DNA from: JBPCRW01 sp050996405
GTDB taxonomy: Bacteria > Acidobacteriota > Blastocatellia > Pyrinomonadales > Pyrinomonadaceae
Length of the DNA stretch: 7,052 nucleotides
NCBI GenBank assembly: GCA_050996405.1
Contig: JBPCRW010000288.1
Coordinates: forward strand, 1 to 7,052
Direction of reading: 5' to 3'
Of the stretch, positions 1 through 6,274 are shown in pieces. The number at the start of each line of letters is the position of its first letter. Position 1 is the stretch's first letter. The notes beneath the pieces are model-generated. The model was given only the letters and a program-made list of their open reading frames with translations. It ran no database searches and was not told the origin of the DNA. The position numbers and the translations under genes are program-made.

Positions 1-1
1 C

Positions 2-805
2 ACGCCCGACGGAAAAACGCTCTACTTTGTGCGAAGCACGCCGGGTTTTAATTTTTGGACAATTCTCGTTTCGCAATTTAAAAACGGCAAATGGAACACG
101 CCGGAAGTCGCTCCGTTTTCGGGGCAATACTCTGATGCCGACCCGTTTATCACGCCCGACGGCGCGAAACTTTTCTTTATTTCCGACCGACCGACGACCG
201 CGAAACCAAAATCGGATACCGATATTTGGATGATGGAGAAAACCGCTAGCGGCGCGTGGGGCGAGCCGAAAAATCTGGAAAGTATCAACAGCGACACTAA
301 CGAATGGTATCCCACGATTGCTGAAAACGGAACGCTTTACTTCGGCTCGGAACGCGCCGGAGGATTTGGCAGTTCTGACATTTATCGCTCGCGCTTTGCG
401 GACGGCAAATATCAAAAGCCGGAAAATTTGGGCGACGCGATTAACACCGGATTTAACGAATATGAACCGTTCATCGCGCCGGACGAAAGTTTTCTGATTT
501 TTGTAAGCTGCAAACGCGCCGACAGCGTGGGCGGCTGCGATATTTACGTCAGCTACAACCGCAACGGCGCGTGGACGAAGCCTAAAAATCTCGGCGATAA
601 AATCAACTCCAACCGCAACGAATATTCTCCGAAGATTTCCCTCGACGGAAAGTATTTTTTTTGGACGAGCTGCAGAGATTTTACCACCCAGCCGACGCGA
701 AAAAAAATGAACTACAATGAACTGATGAATCGTCTGAACAGCGCAGGCAACGGCTTGGGCGATATTTATCGGATAGATGTTTCCGCTCTAAAATTAGAGC
801 GGTAG
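2..805 (+). CDS. TolB-like PD40 beta-propeller protein, C-terminal part (5' truncated)
   Basis: The frame is open to the left edge of the window, so the gene starts upstream; 267 residues are visible. A GTG at 29 could be read as a start, but the frame before it encodes TPDGKTLYF, a standard PD40 repeat core, so that GTG is internal. Repeat cores recur at visible residues 1 (TPDG), 51 (TPDG), 107 (AENG), 159 (APDE) and 213 (SLDG), a period of about 52-56 residues. Each is followed by a hydrophobic strand, a serine-containing turn and a D-I-Y/W strand (SDTDIW, SSDIY, GCDIY, GDIY). Linkers of the type KPKNLGD-IN-NEY repeat between blades. This is the WD40-like/TolB propeller architecture, usually periplasmic or outer-membrane associated and used for protein or ligand binding; the exact partner cannot be told from this fragment. 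The last blade carries a longer polar insert (residues ~225-250). The protein ends with a palindromic coding stretch (783-802) directly before TAG. Confidence 0.88.
   Translation, partial: TPDGKTLYFVRSTPGFNFWTILVSQFKNGKWNTPEVAPFSGQYSDADPFITPDGAKLFFISDRPTTAKPKSDTDIWMMEKTASGAWGEPKNLESINSDTNEWYPTIAENGTLYFGSERAGGFGSSDIYRSRFADGKYQKPENLGDAINTGFNEYEPFIAPDESFLIFVSCKRADSVGGCDIYVSYNRNGAWTKPKNLGDKINSNRNEYSPKISLDGKYFFWTSCRDFTTQPTRKKMNYNELMNRLNSAGNGLGDIYRIDVSALKLER
783..802. repeat. perfect palindrome at the 3' end of the PD40 gene
   Basis: The arms CCGCTCTAA (783-791) and TTAGAGCGG (794-802) are perfect reverse complements separated by two A residues. They could equally form a 7-bp stem with a 6-nt loop in RNA. 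The palindrome encodes the final residues and stops one base before the TAG. It could act as a transcription-terminating or 3'-protecting hairpin, but no U-tract follows, so a classical intrinsic terminator is not supported. Confidence 0.5.
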
Positions 806-818
806 ATTATACTAATTT

Positions 819-906
819 GCGTAAAAGATTGATTAAGGAAAAAGTCTTTCTGAAAAGCAGCTATCAACTGTTGCGGAAGGTTTTTAGCGGACATTATTTT
901 TTACGC
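819..906. repeat. 8-bp inverted repeat bracketing the convergent intergenic region
   Basis: GCGTAAAA (819-826) and TTTTACGC (899-906) are perfect reverse complements 72 bp apart, inside the 121-bp gap between the convergent stops of the PD40 gene (805) and the MFS gene (927). They could close a long hairpin, but the interior is only weakly complementary, so chance is possible. I see no gene in this gap. Confidence 0.2.
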
Positions 907-926
907 GATTTCGGTATTGGTTGACA

Positions 927-2309
927 TTAACTGCTCTGCGATTCGTGCAGTTGATTATAAGGCTTTTGCGATGTTAAAAGCGTCTCTTTGGTGACAGTAA
1001 TTTCGCTCGACGGTTCGCCCGCCGTCATCTGCAATGCGACGATAACGCGCTTGGCTTCGATTCTGAAATTCGGCAGTTTCAATGCAAAACCAATCGAACC
1101 GAGAATACAAACCGCGCCGCCGATGGCAACCGTGAAAGGCGCGCCAATATGTCCGGCAAGCGTTCCCGCGAGCAGCGCGCCGAACGGAGCCATGCCCATA
1201 AACATCATCGAATAAACCGCCATCACGCGCCCGCGCAAGTTGTCCGGCACGAGCGACTGCACCAGCGTATTTGACGAAGCCATCTGAATCATCATCGAAA
1301 ATCCGACCGGAACGAGCAGCGCGGCGGACAGCCAAAACGTCCGTGAAAACGAAAATAAAATAATAGCGATTCCGAAACCCGAAGACGCGAACGCGACCCA
1401 TCTGCCCAAACCTTTGATGCCTTTGCGCGAGGCGAGCGACAATGCGCCAATCAACGCGCCGCAGCCGGACGCGCCCATCAGCAAACCCAAACCGCTCGCG
1501 CCGCCGTTTAGAATTTCCTTGTCGAAAACCGGCATCAAAACGGCATACGGCATTCCCATCAAACTGATAACCGCCAGCAGGCTCATCAAGGAGAGAATCG
1601 GTTTGGTGTTCCAGACGTATTTAAAACCTTCGGTAATCCCCGCGAAAATCGAATCGCTCGGCGGGCGCGGTTTGCTTTCGACTTTTATCAAAAACAGTCC
1701 TATCAAAACGGCAATGTAGCTCATCGAATTGATAAAAAAGCACCAGCCTTCGCCGACGGCGGCGACCAGAATTCCGGCAATTGCCGGACCGATAATCCGC
1801 GCGCCGTTGAACATCGAAGAATTGAGCGCAATCGCGTTTATCAAATCTTCCCTGCCAACCAAATCCGTCACAAACGCCTGCCGCGTCGGAATATCGAAGG
1901 CGTTAATAATTCCCAGACATATCGCAATGACGAAAATTTCCCAGACCTGAATGCGTCCGGTCAGCGTCAAAACGGCGTAAATAAACGCTAAAACCATTGC
2001 CGAACTCTGCGTCATCATCAAAATCCGGCGGCGATTGGCGCGGTCGGCGATGATGCCGCCAAAAGGCGCAATCAGAAAAACCGGAATCTGAGACGAAAAA
2101 CCGACCATTCCGAGCAGCACCGCCGAACCCGTGAGGCGATAAACCAGCCACGATTCGGCAATCGTCTGCATCCACGTCCCGCACAGCGAAATTACCTGCC
2201 CGCCTGCGAAATACTGATAATTGCGATGTTTTAAAGCGCGAAAAGTATGTGAAAATCTCGATTGAAAAGTTTCCGGCGGCGCGGCGGCGGAAAGATTATT
2301 TGATGTCAT
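927..2309 (-). CDS. MFS transporter, EntS/MFS_3-type exporter
   Basis: This 460-aa inner-membrane protein is predicted to be a proton-coupled drug or metabolite exporter of the major facilitator superfamily. About 12 hydrophobic segments can be traced, roughly at residues 33-51, 62-84, 97-117, 121-138, 166-188, 189-209, 235-260, 272-292, 304-320, 325-347, 365-388 and 390-411. Motif A is clear after TM2 as GGIIADRANRRR (84-95). The family-typical segments NAFDIPTRQAF (136-146), ALNSSMFNGARIIGPAIAG (161-179) and VPDNLRGRVMAVYSM (354-368) point to the MFS_3/EntS-like (enterobactin exporter-like) group. Such genes are common in Acidobacteriota and their substrate cannot be read from sequence. A hydrophilic tail of about 48 residues follows the last membrane segment. 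The ATG at 2309 is chosen because GGGA lies about 5-6 nt upstream and the protein starts with a polar N-terminus as expected. It is divergent from the quinone oxidoreductase and convergent with the PD40 gene. Confidence 0.9.
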   Translation of the reverse strand: MTSNNLSAAAPPETFQSRFSHTFRALKHRNYQYFAGGQVISLCGTWMQTIAESWLVYRLTGSAVLLGMVGFSSQIPVFLIAPFGGIIADRANRRRILMMTQSSAMVLAFIYAVLTLTGRIQVWEIFVIAICLGIINAFDIPTRQAFVTDLVGREDLINAIALNSSMFNGARIIGPAIAGILVAAVGEGWCFFINSMSYIAVLIGLFLIKVESKPRPPSDSIFAGITEGFKYVWNTKPILSLMSLLAVISLMGMPYAVLMPVFDKEILNGGASGLGLLMGASGCGALIGALSLASRKGIKGLGRWVAFASSGFGIAIILFSFSRTFWLSAALLVPVGFSMMIQMASSNTLVQSLVPDNLRGRVMAVYSMMFMGMAPFGALLAGTLAGHIGAPFTVAIGGAVCILGSIGFALKLPNFRIEAKRVIVALQMTAGEPSSEITVTKETLLTSQKPYNQLHESQSS

Positions 2310-2333
2310 AAAATCCCATTACTCAAAAACTTG

Positions 2334-2363
2334 ATTCTAGCCGACGCGCGTCATCACAAGCAA
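2334..2363 (-). promoter_or_regulatory. possible promoter of the MFS exporter with palindromic spacer
   Basis: On the minus strand TTGCTT (2358-2363) and TAGAAT (2334-2339) are separated by 18 bp, giving a 5/6 match at -10 and a weak -35. The spacer holds the 10-bp perfect palindrome GACGCGCGTC (2343-2352), and the -35 box lies in a second small palindrome, AGCAA-C-TTGCT (2359-2369). A regulator site here is possible, but GC-rich palindromes of this length can occur by chance. Confidence 0.3.
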
Positions 2364-2440
2364 CTTGCTCTAAAAAATCGTTTTTGCAAATTGCGCCGTA
2401 AAGTTTCAAAATAAATATAGTTTAAAATGCGGAAACGCTT

Positions 2441-2484
2441 CGCGGATATAATTTTAATAATCCGTGAAAATCCGCGTCCTATTC
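2441..2484 (-). repeat. partial copy of the GCGGAT-unit repeat element
   Basis: Read on the minus strand this begins GAATAGGACGCGGAT and continues as 10-bp units GCGGATTTTC and ACGGATTATT. The 15 bases at 2470-2484 match 3592-3606 at 14 positions, so this is a relative of the larger inverted element after the quinone oxidoreductase. CGCGGAT (2441-2447) and ATCCGCG (2470-2476) form a 7-bp inverted repeat. It overlaps the region where the promoter of the downstream gene should lie; a TATAAT occurs at 2447-2452 without a matching -35. Confidence 0.55.
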
Positions 2485-2497
2485 CCGCATAAAATTT

Positions 2498-3511
2498 ATG
2501 AAGGCAGTTTATATCAAAGAATTCGGCGGCGCGGAAAATTTGGAAATCCACGAAGTCAAAACCCCGCCCGCGCCGAAAGATAAAGAGGTTTTGGTAAATG
2601 TAAAAGCGTCCGCGCTGAATCGCGCCGATATTTTGCAGCGAATGGGAAAATATCCCGCGCCCGAAGGTTTTTCCGAACGTATTTTGGGTTTGGAGTTTGC
2701 GGGCGAAGTCGCTGAAACGGGCGCGAGTGTTAAAAATTTCAAAGCGGGGATGCGAGTTTTCGGCATCACGGCGGGCGGCGCGCAAGCCGAATTCTTATTA
2801 ACGGATGAAACTCTTTTGGCGAAAATCCCGGACAATTTATCGTTCGCAGAAGCCGCCGCCGTTCCCGAAGCCTTTATCACGGCGCACGACGCGATTTTTA
2901 CGAACGGCGAGTTGAAGAAAGGCGAAACGCTTTTAATTCACGCCGTCGGTTCGGGTGTCGGACTCGCCGCGCTGCAACTGGCGAAAGCGAAAGGCGCGAA
3001 AGTATTCGGCACGTCGCGCACGTCGGAAAAACTATCGAAAGCAAACAAGTTCGGACTTGATGCGTCGGTTGTCATGAGCGACATAGTTAAATTCAGCGAA
3101 GGTGAAAACTCGAAATATTTTGCCGAACTAATCGAACATTTTACCGGTGGAAAAGGCGTTGACGTGATTCTCGATTTAGTCGGCGCAAGTTATTTTGCGG
3201 CAAATGTTGAAAGTCTTGCGCTGAAAGGCAGAATGGTTTTTGTCGGCACGACCGGCGGCGCGAAAGCCGAATTGAATATTAGCCAAATTATGGCGAAACG
3301 CGCCAAACTTATCGGCACGGTTTTACGTTCCCGTCCGACAAAAGAAAAAGCGGAAGCGACGGCGGCGTTTATCAGAGATGTTGTTCCGATGCTCGCGTCC
3401 GGCGCGGTTCGTCCCGTTATTGACCGCACGTTTAAAATGAATGAAATCCGCGCGGCGCACGAATATCTCGAATCAAACGTGAGTTTCGGCAAAATTGTTT
3501 TGGAATTTTGA
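2498..3511 (+). CDS. PIG3-type NAD(P)H quinone oxidoreductase (zinc-independent MDR family)
   Basis: This 337-aa cytoplasmic enzyme of the medium-chain dehydrogenase/reductase superfamily has the length and layout of the quinone oxidoreductase/PIG3 group (TIGR02824-like), which reduces quinones using NADPH. The N-terminal GroES-like fold carries NRADILQRMGKYPAPEG (41-57), the hallmark PIG3 segment, then LGLEFAGEV (64-72). The zinc ligands of alcohol dehydrogenases are absent. The Rossmann domain has the dinucleotide-binding turn HAVGSGVGLAALQLAK (148-163), followed by VFGTSRTSEK (169-178), where Ser/Arg/Lys would favour the NADPH phosphate. VDVILDLVGA (221-230) and GRMVFVGTTGG (244-254) are conserved cofactor-domain strands. 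The ATG at 2498 aligns with the usual MKAV start of the family. No convincing Shine-Dalgarno sequence precedes it. The gene is bracketed by two copies of the same repeat family (2441-2484 and 3506-3610). Physiological substrate unknown. Confidence 0.9.
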   Translation: MKAVYIKEFGGAENLEIHEVKTPPAPKDKEVLVNVKASALNRADILQRMGKYPAPEGFSERILGLEFAGEVAETGASVKNFKAGMRVFGITAGGAQAEFLLTDETLLAKIPDNLSFAEAAAVPEAFITAHDAIFTNGELKKGETLLIHAVGSGVGLAALQLAKAKGAKVFGTSRTSEKLSKANKFGLDASVVMSDIVKFSEGENSKYFAELIEHFTGGKGVDVILDLVGASYFAANVESLALKGRMVFVGTTGGAKAELNISQIMAKRAKLIGTVLRSRPTKEKAEATAAFIRDVVPMLASGAVRPVIDRTFKMNEIRAAHEYLESNVSFGKIVLEF

Positions 3512-3610
3512 ACAGGACGCGGATAAACATGGATTTAAGCAGATTAACGCAGATTTGAAAATGTCAGCGAAAATCCGTTTTATCGGCGTTTATCCGCGTC
3601 CTGTTCAAAA
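3506..3610. repeat. inverted element of 10-bp GCGGAT units; probable bidirectional terminator
   Basis: Arms 3506-3528 and 3588-3610 are perfect 23-bp reverse complements (core GAACAGGACGCGGATAAAC). Inside, the left half is four tandem 10-bp imperfect units: GCGGATAAAC (3519), ATGGATTTAA (3529), GCAGATTAAC (3539) and GCAGATTTGA (3549). The right half is similar units in inverse orientation (GCGGATAAAC, GCCGATAAAA, CGGATTTTCG). The element includes the TGA of the quinone oxidoreductase (3509-3511) and ends two bases before the minus-strand gene's stop codon (3613-3615). Flanking TTTT and AAAA give a T-tract after the stem on either strand, so it could act as a bidirectional terminator. Similar repeats of GCGGATTTACGC character are scattered in many bacterial genomes; mobility is not shown. 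Confidence 0.75.
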
Positions 3611-3612
3611 AT

Positions 3613-3843
3613 TTATTTTGAGAATCTGGCGGCGGCTTCATCGGTGATGATGCAGAGACCGGAAATTTTTTGTTTGCCGAGTTTTTCCATCCATTTTGCG
3701 GCTTCGTCGTAAGTTACGCCGCTGACGGCGACCGATTCAAAAGAAACGACCGACCAGCGCGGCTCTAAAAGTTCGCTCGCCGCGAAGTTTTCCTCGTTCG
3801 GCGCGGTTTGCGTTTCCTGATTTTCCTTTTCTTCAATCGTCAT
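3613..3843 (-). CDS. small hypothetical protein (76 aa)
   Basis: I do not recognise a named family. The ATG at 3843 gives MTIEEKENQ and 76 residues; an in-frame TTG at 3870 would add nine residues but has no better ribosome site, so the ATG is preferred (a GGA lies about 10 nt upstream). The first ~25 residues are acidic and polar, rich in E, Q and N, and look disordered. From residue ~27 there is a compact, likely folded segment: PRWSVVSFESVAVSGVTYDE, then AAKWMEKLGKQKISGLCIIT and DEAAARFSK at the end. The pattern of beta strand (WSVVSFE), helix (YDEAAKWMEKL) and beta strand (SGLCIIT) suggests a small alpha/beta domain. No signal peptide or membrane segment is present. It is divergent from the SDR gene and convergent with the quinone oxidoreductase across the inverted element. 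The consistent codon use makes a real gene likely. Confidence 0.7.
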   Translation of the reverse strand: MTIEEKENQETQTAPNEENFAASELLEPRWSVVSFESVAVSGVTYDEAAKWMEKLGKQKISGLCIITDEAAARFSK

Positions 3844-3928
3844 TTTGTTTGATTCCGGGCGCGGCTGCAAACATAAATTCGGTTCTTAAAATTTTATCTT
3901 TATCAAAACTCTAACATACGCTTCGGCG

Positions 3929-3951
3929 GCTTGTAAAAAGTTTTAACAAGC
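3929..3951. repeat. 23-bp near-perfect palindrome in divergent intergenic region
   Basis: GCTTGT-a-AAAA (3929-3939), a central G, then TTTT-a-ACAAGC (3941-3951): all positions pair except one A/A mismatch. On the plus strand it is followed by TGTATTTTT, resembling an intrinsic terminator, but no plus-strand gene ends nearby. It sits between the divergent small gene and the SDR gene, so a regulator-binding site or a relict terminator are both possible. Confidence 0.4.
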
Positions 3952-3979
3952 TGTATTTTTCAAAAAAATCATTTCCGTT

Positions 3980-4008
3980 TTACGACTGAATAATCATTCA
4001 GTTATAAT
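3980..4008 (+). promoter_or_regulatory. sigma70-type promoter of the SDR gene, predicted near-leaderless
   Basis: TATAAT at 4003-4008 is a perfect -10 consensus. A poor -35, TTACGA, lies 17 bp upstream (3980-3985). The ATG begins only nine bases after the -10, so transcription should start at about 4013-4018, on or within a few bases of the start codon. This fits the lack of any Shine-Dalgarno sequence before the ATG. Confidence 0.6.
3985..4002. promoter_or_regulatory. TetR-like operator in the -35/-10 spacer
   Basis: ACTGAAT (3985-3991) and ATTCAGT (3996-4002) are perfect inverted arms around AATC; a single base change at the centre would make the whole 18 bp a perfect palindrome. It fills the spacer directly before TATAAT, a classic repressor position. 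The TGAAT...ATTCA core resembles operators of TetR-family repressors, including those of fatty-acid metabolism. The cognate regulator is not in the window. Confidence 0.6.
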
Positions 4009-4017
4009 TTCCGAGCA

Positions 4018-5088
4018 ATGAATTTTACCGACACAATTTTTCTGACAGGATTTCCGGGTTTTATCGCGGCGCGTCTCGTCAGGCGTTTGGCAAACATGGA
4101 AACGCAGTTTTTTCTGCTTGTGCAAACAGATTTTATCGAAAAGGCGACGCGCGAAATCGAGAAAATCGCCGCCGAAACAAATGTTCCGCTCGAAAATTTC
4201 GCGCTTGTCGAAGGCGACATCACGCTCGAAAATTTAGGAATCTCGGCTGAAGATTTAGAGACCGTCAGAAATGAAACGACCGATGTTTTTCATCTCGCCG
4301 CCGTTTATGATTTGGCGGTCGAGAAAAATCTGGCGTATCGCGTCAATCTTGAAGGCACGAAAAATGTTAATGATTTCGTGAGAACCTTGCCGAATCTGCA
4401 ACGCTATAATTACATTTCAACTTGCTACGTCGCCGGAAAACGCGGCGGTTTAATTTACGAAAACGAACTCGAACACAACGCCGGTTTTCGCAATTTTTAT
4501 GAGGAAACAAAATACCTGGCGGAAACGGCGGTCGAGAAATTAAAAGGCGAAATTCCGGTCACGATTTTCCGCCCAAGCGTGGTGGTCGGCGATTCAAAAA
4601 CCGGCGAGACGGCGAAATACGACGGGATTTATTATTTGATTAAATATCTGCGAAAAGCTCCGAATTTGCTTCGTTTTATAAACGTTGGCAACGGGCGGGT
4701 GAAACTGAATCTCGTGCCGGTCGATTTTGTCGTCGAAGGCATCGCCGCGCTCGCAAAGGATGAAAGGGCGACCGGAAAAACCATCGCGCTCGCCGACCCG
4801 AATCCTCTGACGACCGAACAATTATTCGATTTGATTGCCGAAACTTTGACGGGGAAAAAATCAGTTATCAAACCGCCGCTCATTTTGATAGAAAATTCTC
4901 TGACGCTGCCCGTCGCGCCCGCCGTCACGGGTCTGCCGCATTCCAGCGTGCCGTATTTTTTTCTCGAACAAATTTACGATACGTATTTCGCCGAAGAACT
5001 TCTCGCCGCGCATAACGTCGCCTGTCCGCCGTTTCCGGCGTATGTCAAAAACTTGATTGATTTTGTCGAAAAACATCCGAAACTGTAA
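4018..5088 (+). CDS. extended SDR family oxidoreductase (NAD_binding_4 / male-sterility-type reductase)
   Basis: This 356-aa cytoplasmic Rossmann-fold enzyme is an extended short-chain dehydrogenase/reductase. The nucleotide-binding motif is TGFPGFIA (10-17), i.e. TGxxGxxG with the last Gly replaced by Ala, as often in the NAD_binding_4 (fatty acyl reductase/thioester reductase) group. Further family landmarks are EGDIT (65-69), VFHLAAVYD (90-98), the VNLEGTKN turn (109-116), the active-site ISTCYVAG (133-140) with Ser/Thr, the catalytic Y161-x-x-x-K165 in NFYEETKYLAE, and FRPSVVVGDS (184-193). The domain would reduce an activated acyl or modify a carbonyl substrate with NAD(P)H. A lipid substrate is suggested by the family and by the TetR-like operator, but this is inference; a sugar-type epimerase is less likely. 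The ATG at 4018 is supported by the motif position and by the promoter nine bases upstream. The VWFA gene follows after 67 bp on the same strand and may be co-transcribed. Confidence 0.85.
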   Translation: MNFTDTIFLTGFPGFIAARLVRRLANMETQFFLLVQTDFIEKATREIEKIAAETNVPLENFALVEGDITLENLGISAEDLETVRNETTDVFHLAAVYDLAVEKNLAYRVNLEGTKNVNDFVRTLPNLQRYNYISTCYVAGKRGGLIYENELEHNAGFRNFYEETKYLAETAVEKLKGEIPVTIFRPSVVVGDSKTGETAKYDGIYYLIKYLRKAPNLLRFINVGNGRVKLNLVPVDFVVEGIAALAKDERATGKTIALADPNPLTTEQLFDLIAETLTGKKSVIKPPLILIENSLTLPVAPAVTGLPHSSVPYFFLEQIYDTYFAEELLAAHNVACPPFPAYVKNLIDFVEKHPKL

Positions 5089-5096
5089 ATTTCTAA

Positions 5097-5149
5097 TCCC
5101 AAAGCATATTTTTGCTTGCCTGAAACATCTTACTTGAAATTCTTTGGGA
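5097..5149 (+). promoter_or_regulatory. inverted repeat that could mask the Shine-Dalgarno sequence of the VWFA gene
   Basis: TCCCAAAG (5097-5104) and CTTTGGGA (5142-5149) are perfect reverse complements. The right arm contains the ribosome-binding site GGGAG (5146-5150), five bases before the ATG at 5156. A smaller hairpin, AAGCA (5102-5106) with TGCTT (5113-5117), overlaps the left arm and would compete with it. This arrangement could allow structure-dependent translation; an 8-bp match over 53 bp can also be chance. Confidence 0.35.
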
Positions 5150-5155
5150 GAAATT

Positions 5156-6259
5156 ATGTTTTTATCGCGCGTCAAATTTCTAGTTCCGGTCTTATTTTTA
5201 ATTTTCGCAAATAACCTGTGGGCGCAGTCCGGCGTTCGCACCGCGCCGACACCGCCAACCGAACCGATTGAAAAAGTTTCAACCGAAGAAATCAAACTCA
5301 ACGTTCTGGCGACAAAAAATAACGGCGATTTTGCCGCCGCGCTTAAGCCGGAAGATTTAGTAATTTTAGAAGACGGGCGCATTCAGCAGGCAAGCAGCGT
5401 CCGCCGCATTCCGGCAAACGTTTTGTTTTTATTGGATGTCGGAACTGAAATTCCGTATGCGATACGCAACAAAGTTACTGCCGAAACAGCGCGGAATCTG
5501 GTCAACGCGCTTTCTGAAAACGATTCGGTCGCCGTCATGCAATACGGCGATAAAGTTGATATTTTGAGCTATTGGACGAAAGATAAATCAGAAGCGACGG
5601 CGGTTTTAAGCGAGCAGAAACTCGGTTTCGGCAAACACTCAGTATTTAACGAAGCGATGCAAAAAGCCATCGAATTTTTCGATAAAACTCCGCTTGAAAA
5701 TCGTCATTTGATTTTGATAACCGACGGCGTGGACAGTTTCGGCAACGCGGAACAAAGCAGCGAAGTTACGAGAAAACTTTTGTCGTCGGACATCAACGTT
5801 CACGTCATCAGCTACACGCAGTTGCAGCAAAAAGCCATCGGCACGACGAAAACTGTGACAGGCGGCGGAACACGCCCGAAACCTCTGCCGCCGGGCGCGG
5901 GCGCGCCGCACAGTAATGAAATTCAAAACTTCCCGATTTTTACGGTTAATCTCGACCGCGAAATGATTCGCAAACGACGCGAAGAATCAGAAAAATTAAG
6001 ACAGAGCGAAAAATATCTGACGACGATTGCCGAAGACACGAACGGCGAAATTTTTCTGCCCGACACGACCGACGAAATGATTGCGAAAACCGGAATTTTA
6101 GCCCGAACGATTGATTCGCAATATGTCGTCACATATATTCCGAAACGACCGCTCGACGAATCAAAGGGCGGCGAAATACGTTCAATCGAAGTTTCTTCGC
6201 GCCGTCCGGGAGTTGAGGTTCAGGGTAAAAGAAAATTTATCGTGACTAATTTTAAATAA
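5156..6259 (+). CDS. secreted VWFA-domain protein (VWFA-related acidobacterial family)
   Basis: This 367-aa exported protein is of the TIGR03436-like type. The ATG at 5156 is chosen over an upstream TTG (5144) because GGGAG lies five bases before it. The N-terminus is a Sec signal peptide: MFLSRVKF, a hydrophobic core LVPVLFLIF, and likely cleavage after WAQ (residue 24). A short Pro/Thr linker follows, then the typical pre-domain with LNVLATKNNGDFAAAL and PEDLVILEDGRIQ (48-77). The VWA domain runs from VLFLLDVGTE (89-98) through SVAVMQYGDKV (124-134) and HLILITDGVDS (184-194) to INVHVISY (213-220). The usual MIDAS DxSxS is degenerate here, reading D94-V-G96-T-E98, so metal-dependent ligand binding may be altered or lost. 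A Gly/Pro-rich insert (235-253) and a charged helix (267-285, REMIRKRREESEKLRQSEK) precede the C-terminal strands (YVVTYIPKRP). Probable role is extracytoplasmic protein-protein interaction; partner unknown. The gene follows the SDR gene by 67 bp. Confidence 0.88.
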   Translation: MFLSRVKFLVPVLFLIFANNLWAQSGVRTAPTPPTEPIEKVSTEEIKLNVLATKNNGDFAAALKPEDLVILEDGRIQQASSVRRIPANVLFLLDVGTEIPYAIRNKVTAETARNLVNALSENDSVAVMQYGDKVDILSYWTKDKSEATAVLSEQKLGFGKHSVFNEAMQKAIEFFDKTPLENRHLILITDGVDSFGNAEQSSEVTRKLLSSDINVHVISYTQLQQKAIGTTKTVTGGGTRPKPLPPGAGAPHSNEIQNFPIFTVNLDREMIRKRREESEKLRQSEKYLTTIAEDTNGEIFLPDTTDEMIAKTGILARTIDSQYVVTYIPKRPLDESKGGEIRSIEVSSRRPGVEVQGKRKFIVTNFK

Positions 6260-6274
6260 TTTGAATTTAGATTG

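Noticed and set aside
22..315. 97-aa minus-strand ORF opposite the PD40 gene
   Set aside because: It is the antisense shadow of a clearly coding frame with PD40 repeats, and has no ribosome site.
2354..2785. 143-aa minus-strand ORF overlapping the start of the quinone oxidoreductase
   Set aside because: Antisense to a strongly conserved enzyme; composition rich in F, R and N typical of shadow frames.
5144..5155. Upstream TTG start for the VWFA gene
   Set aside because: It lies before the GGGAG ribosome site; the ATG at 5156 has correct spacing and begins the signal peptide.
4861..5382. 173-aa minus-strand ORF spanning the SDR/VWFA junction
   Set aside because: Antisense to two well-supported genes, with low-complexity shadow composition and no family motif.
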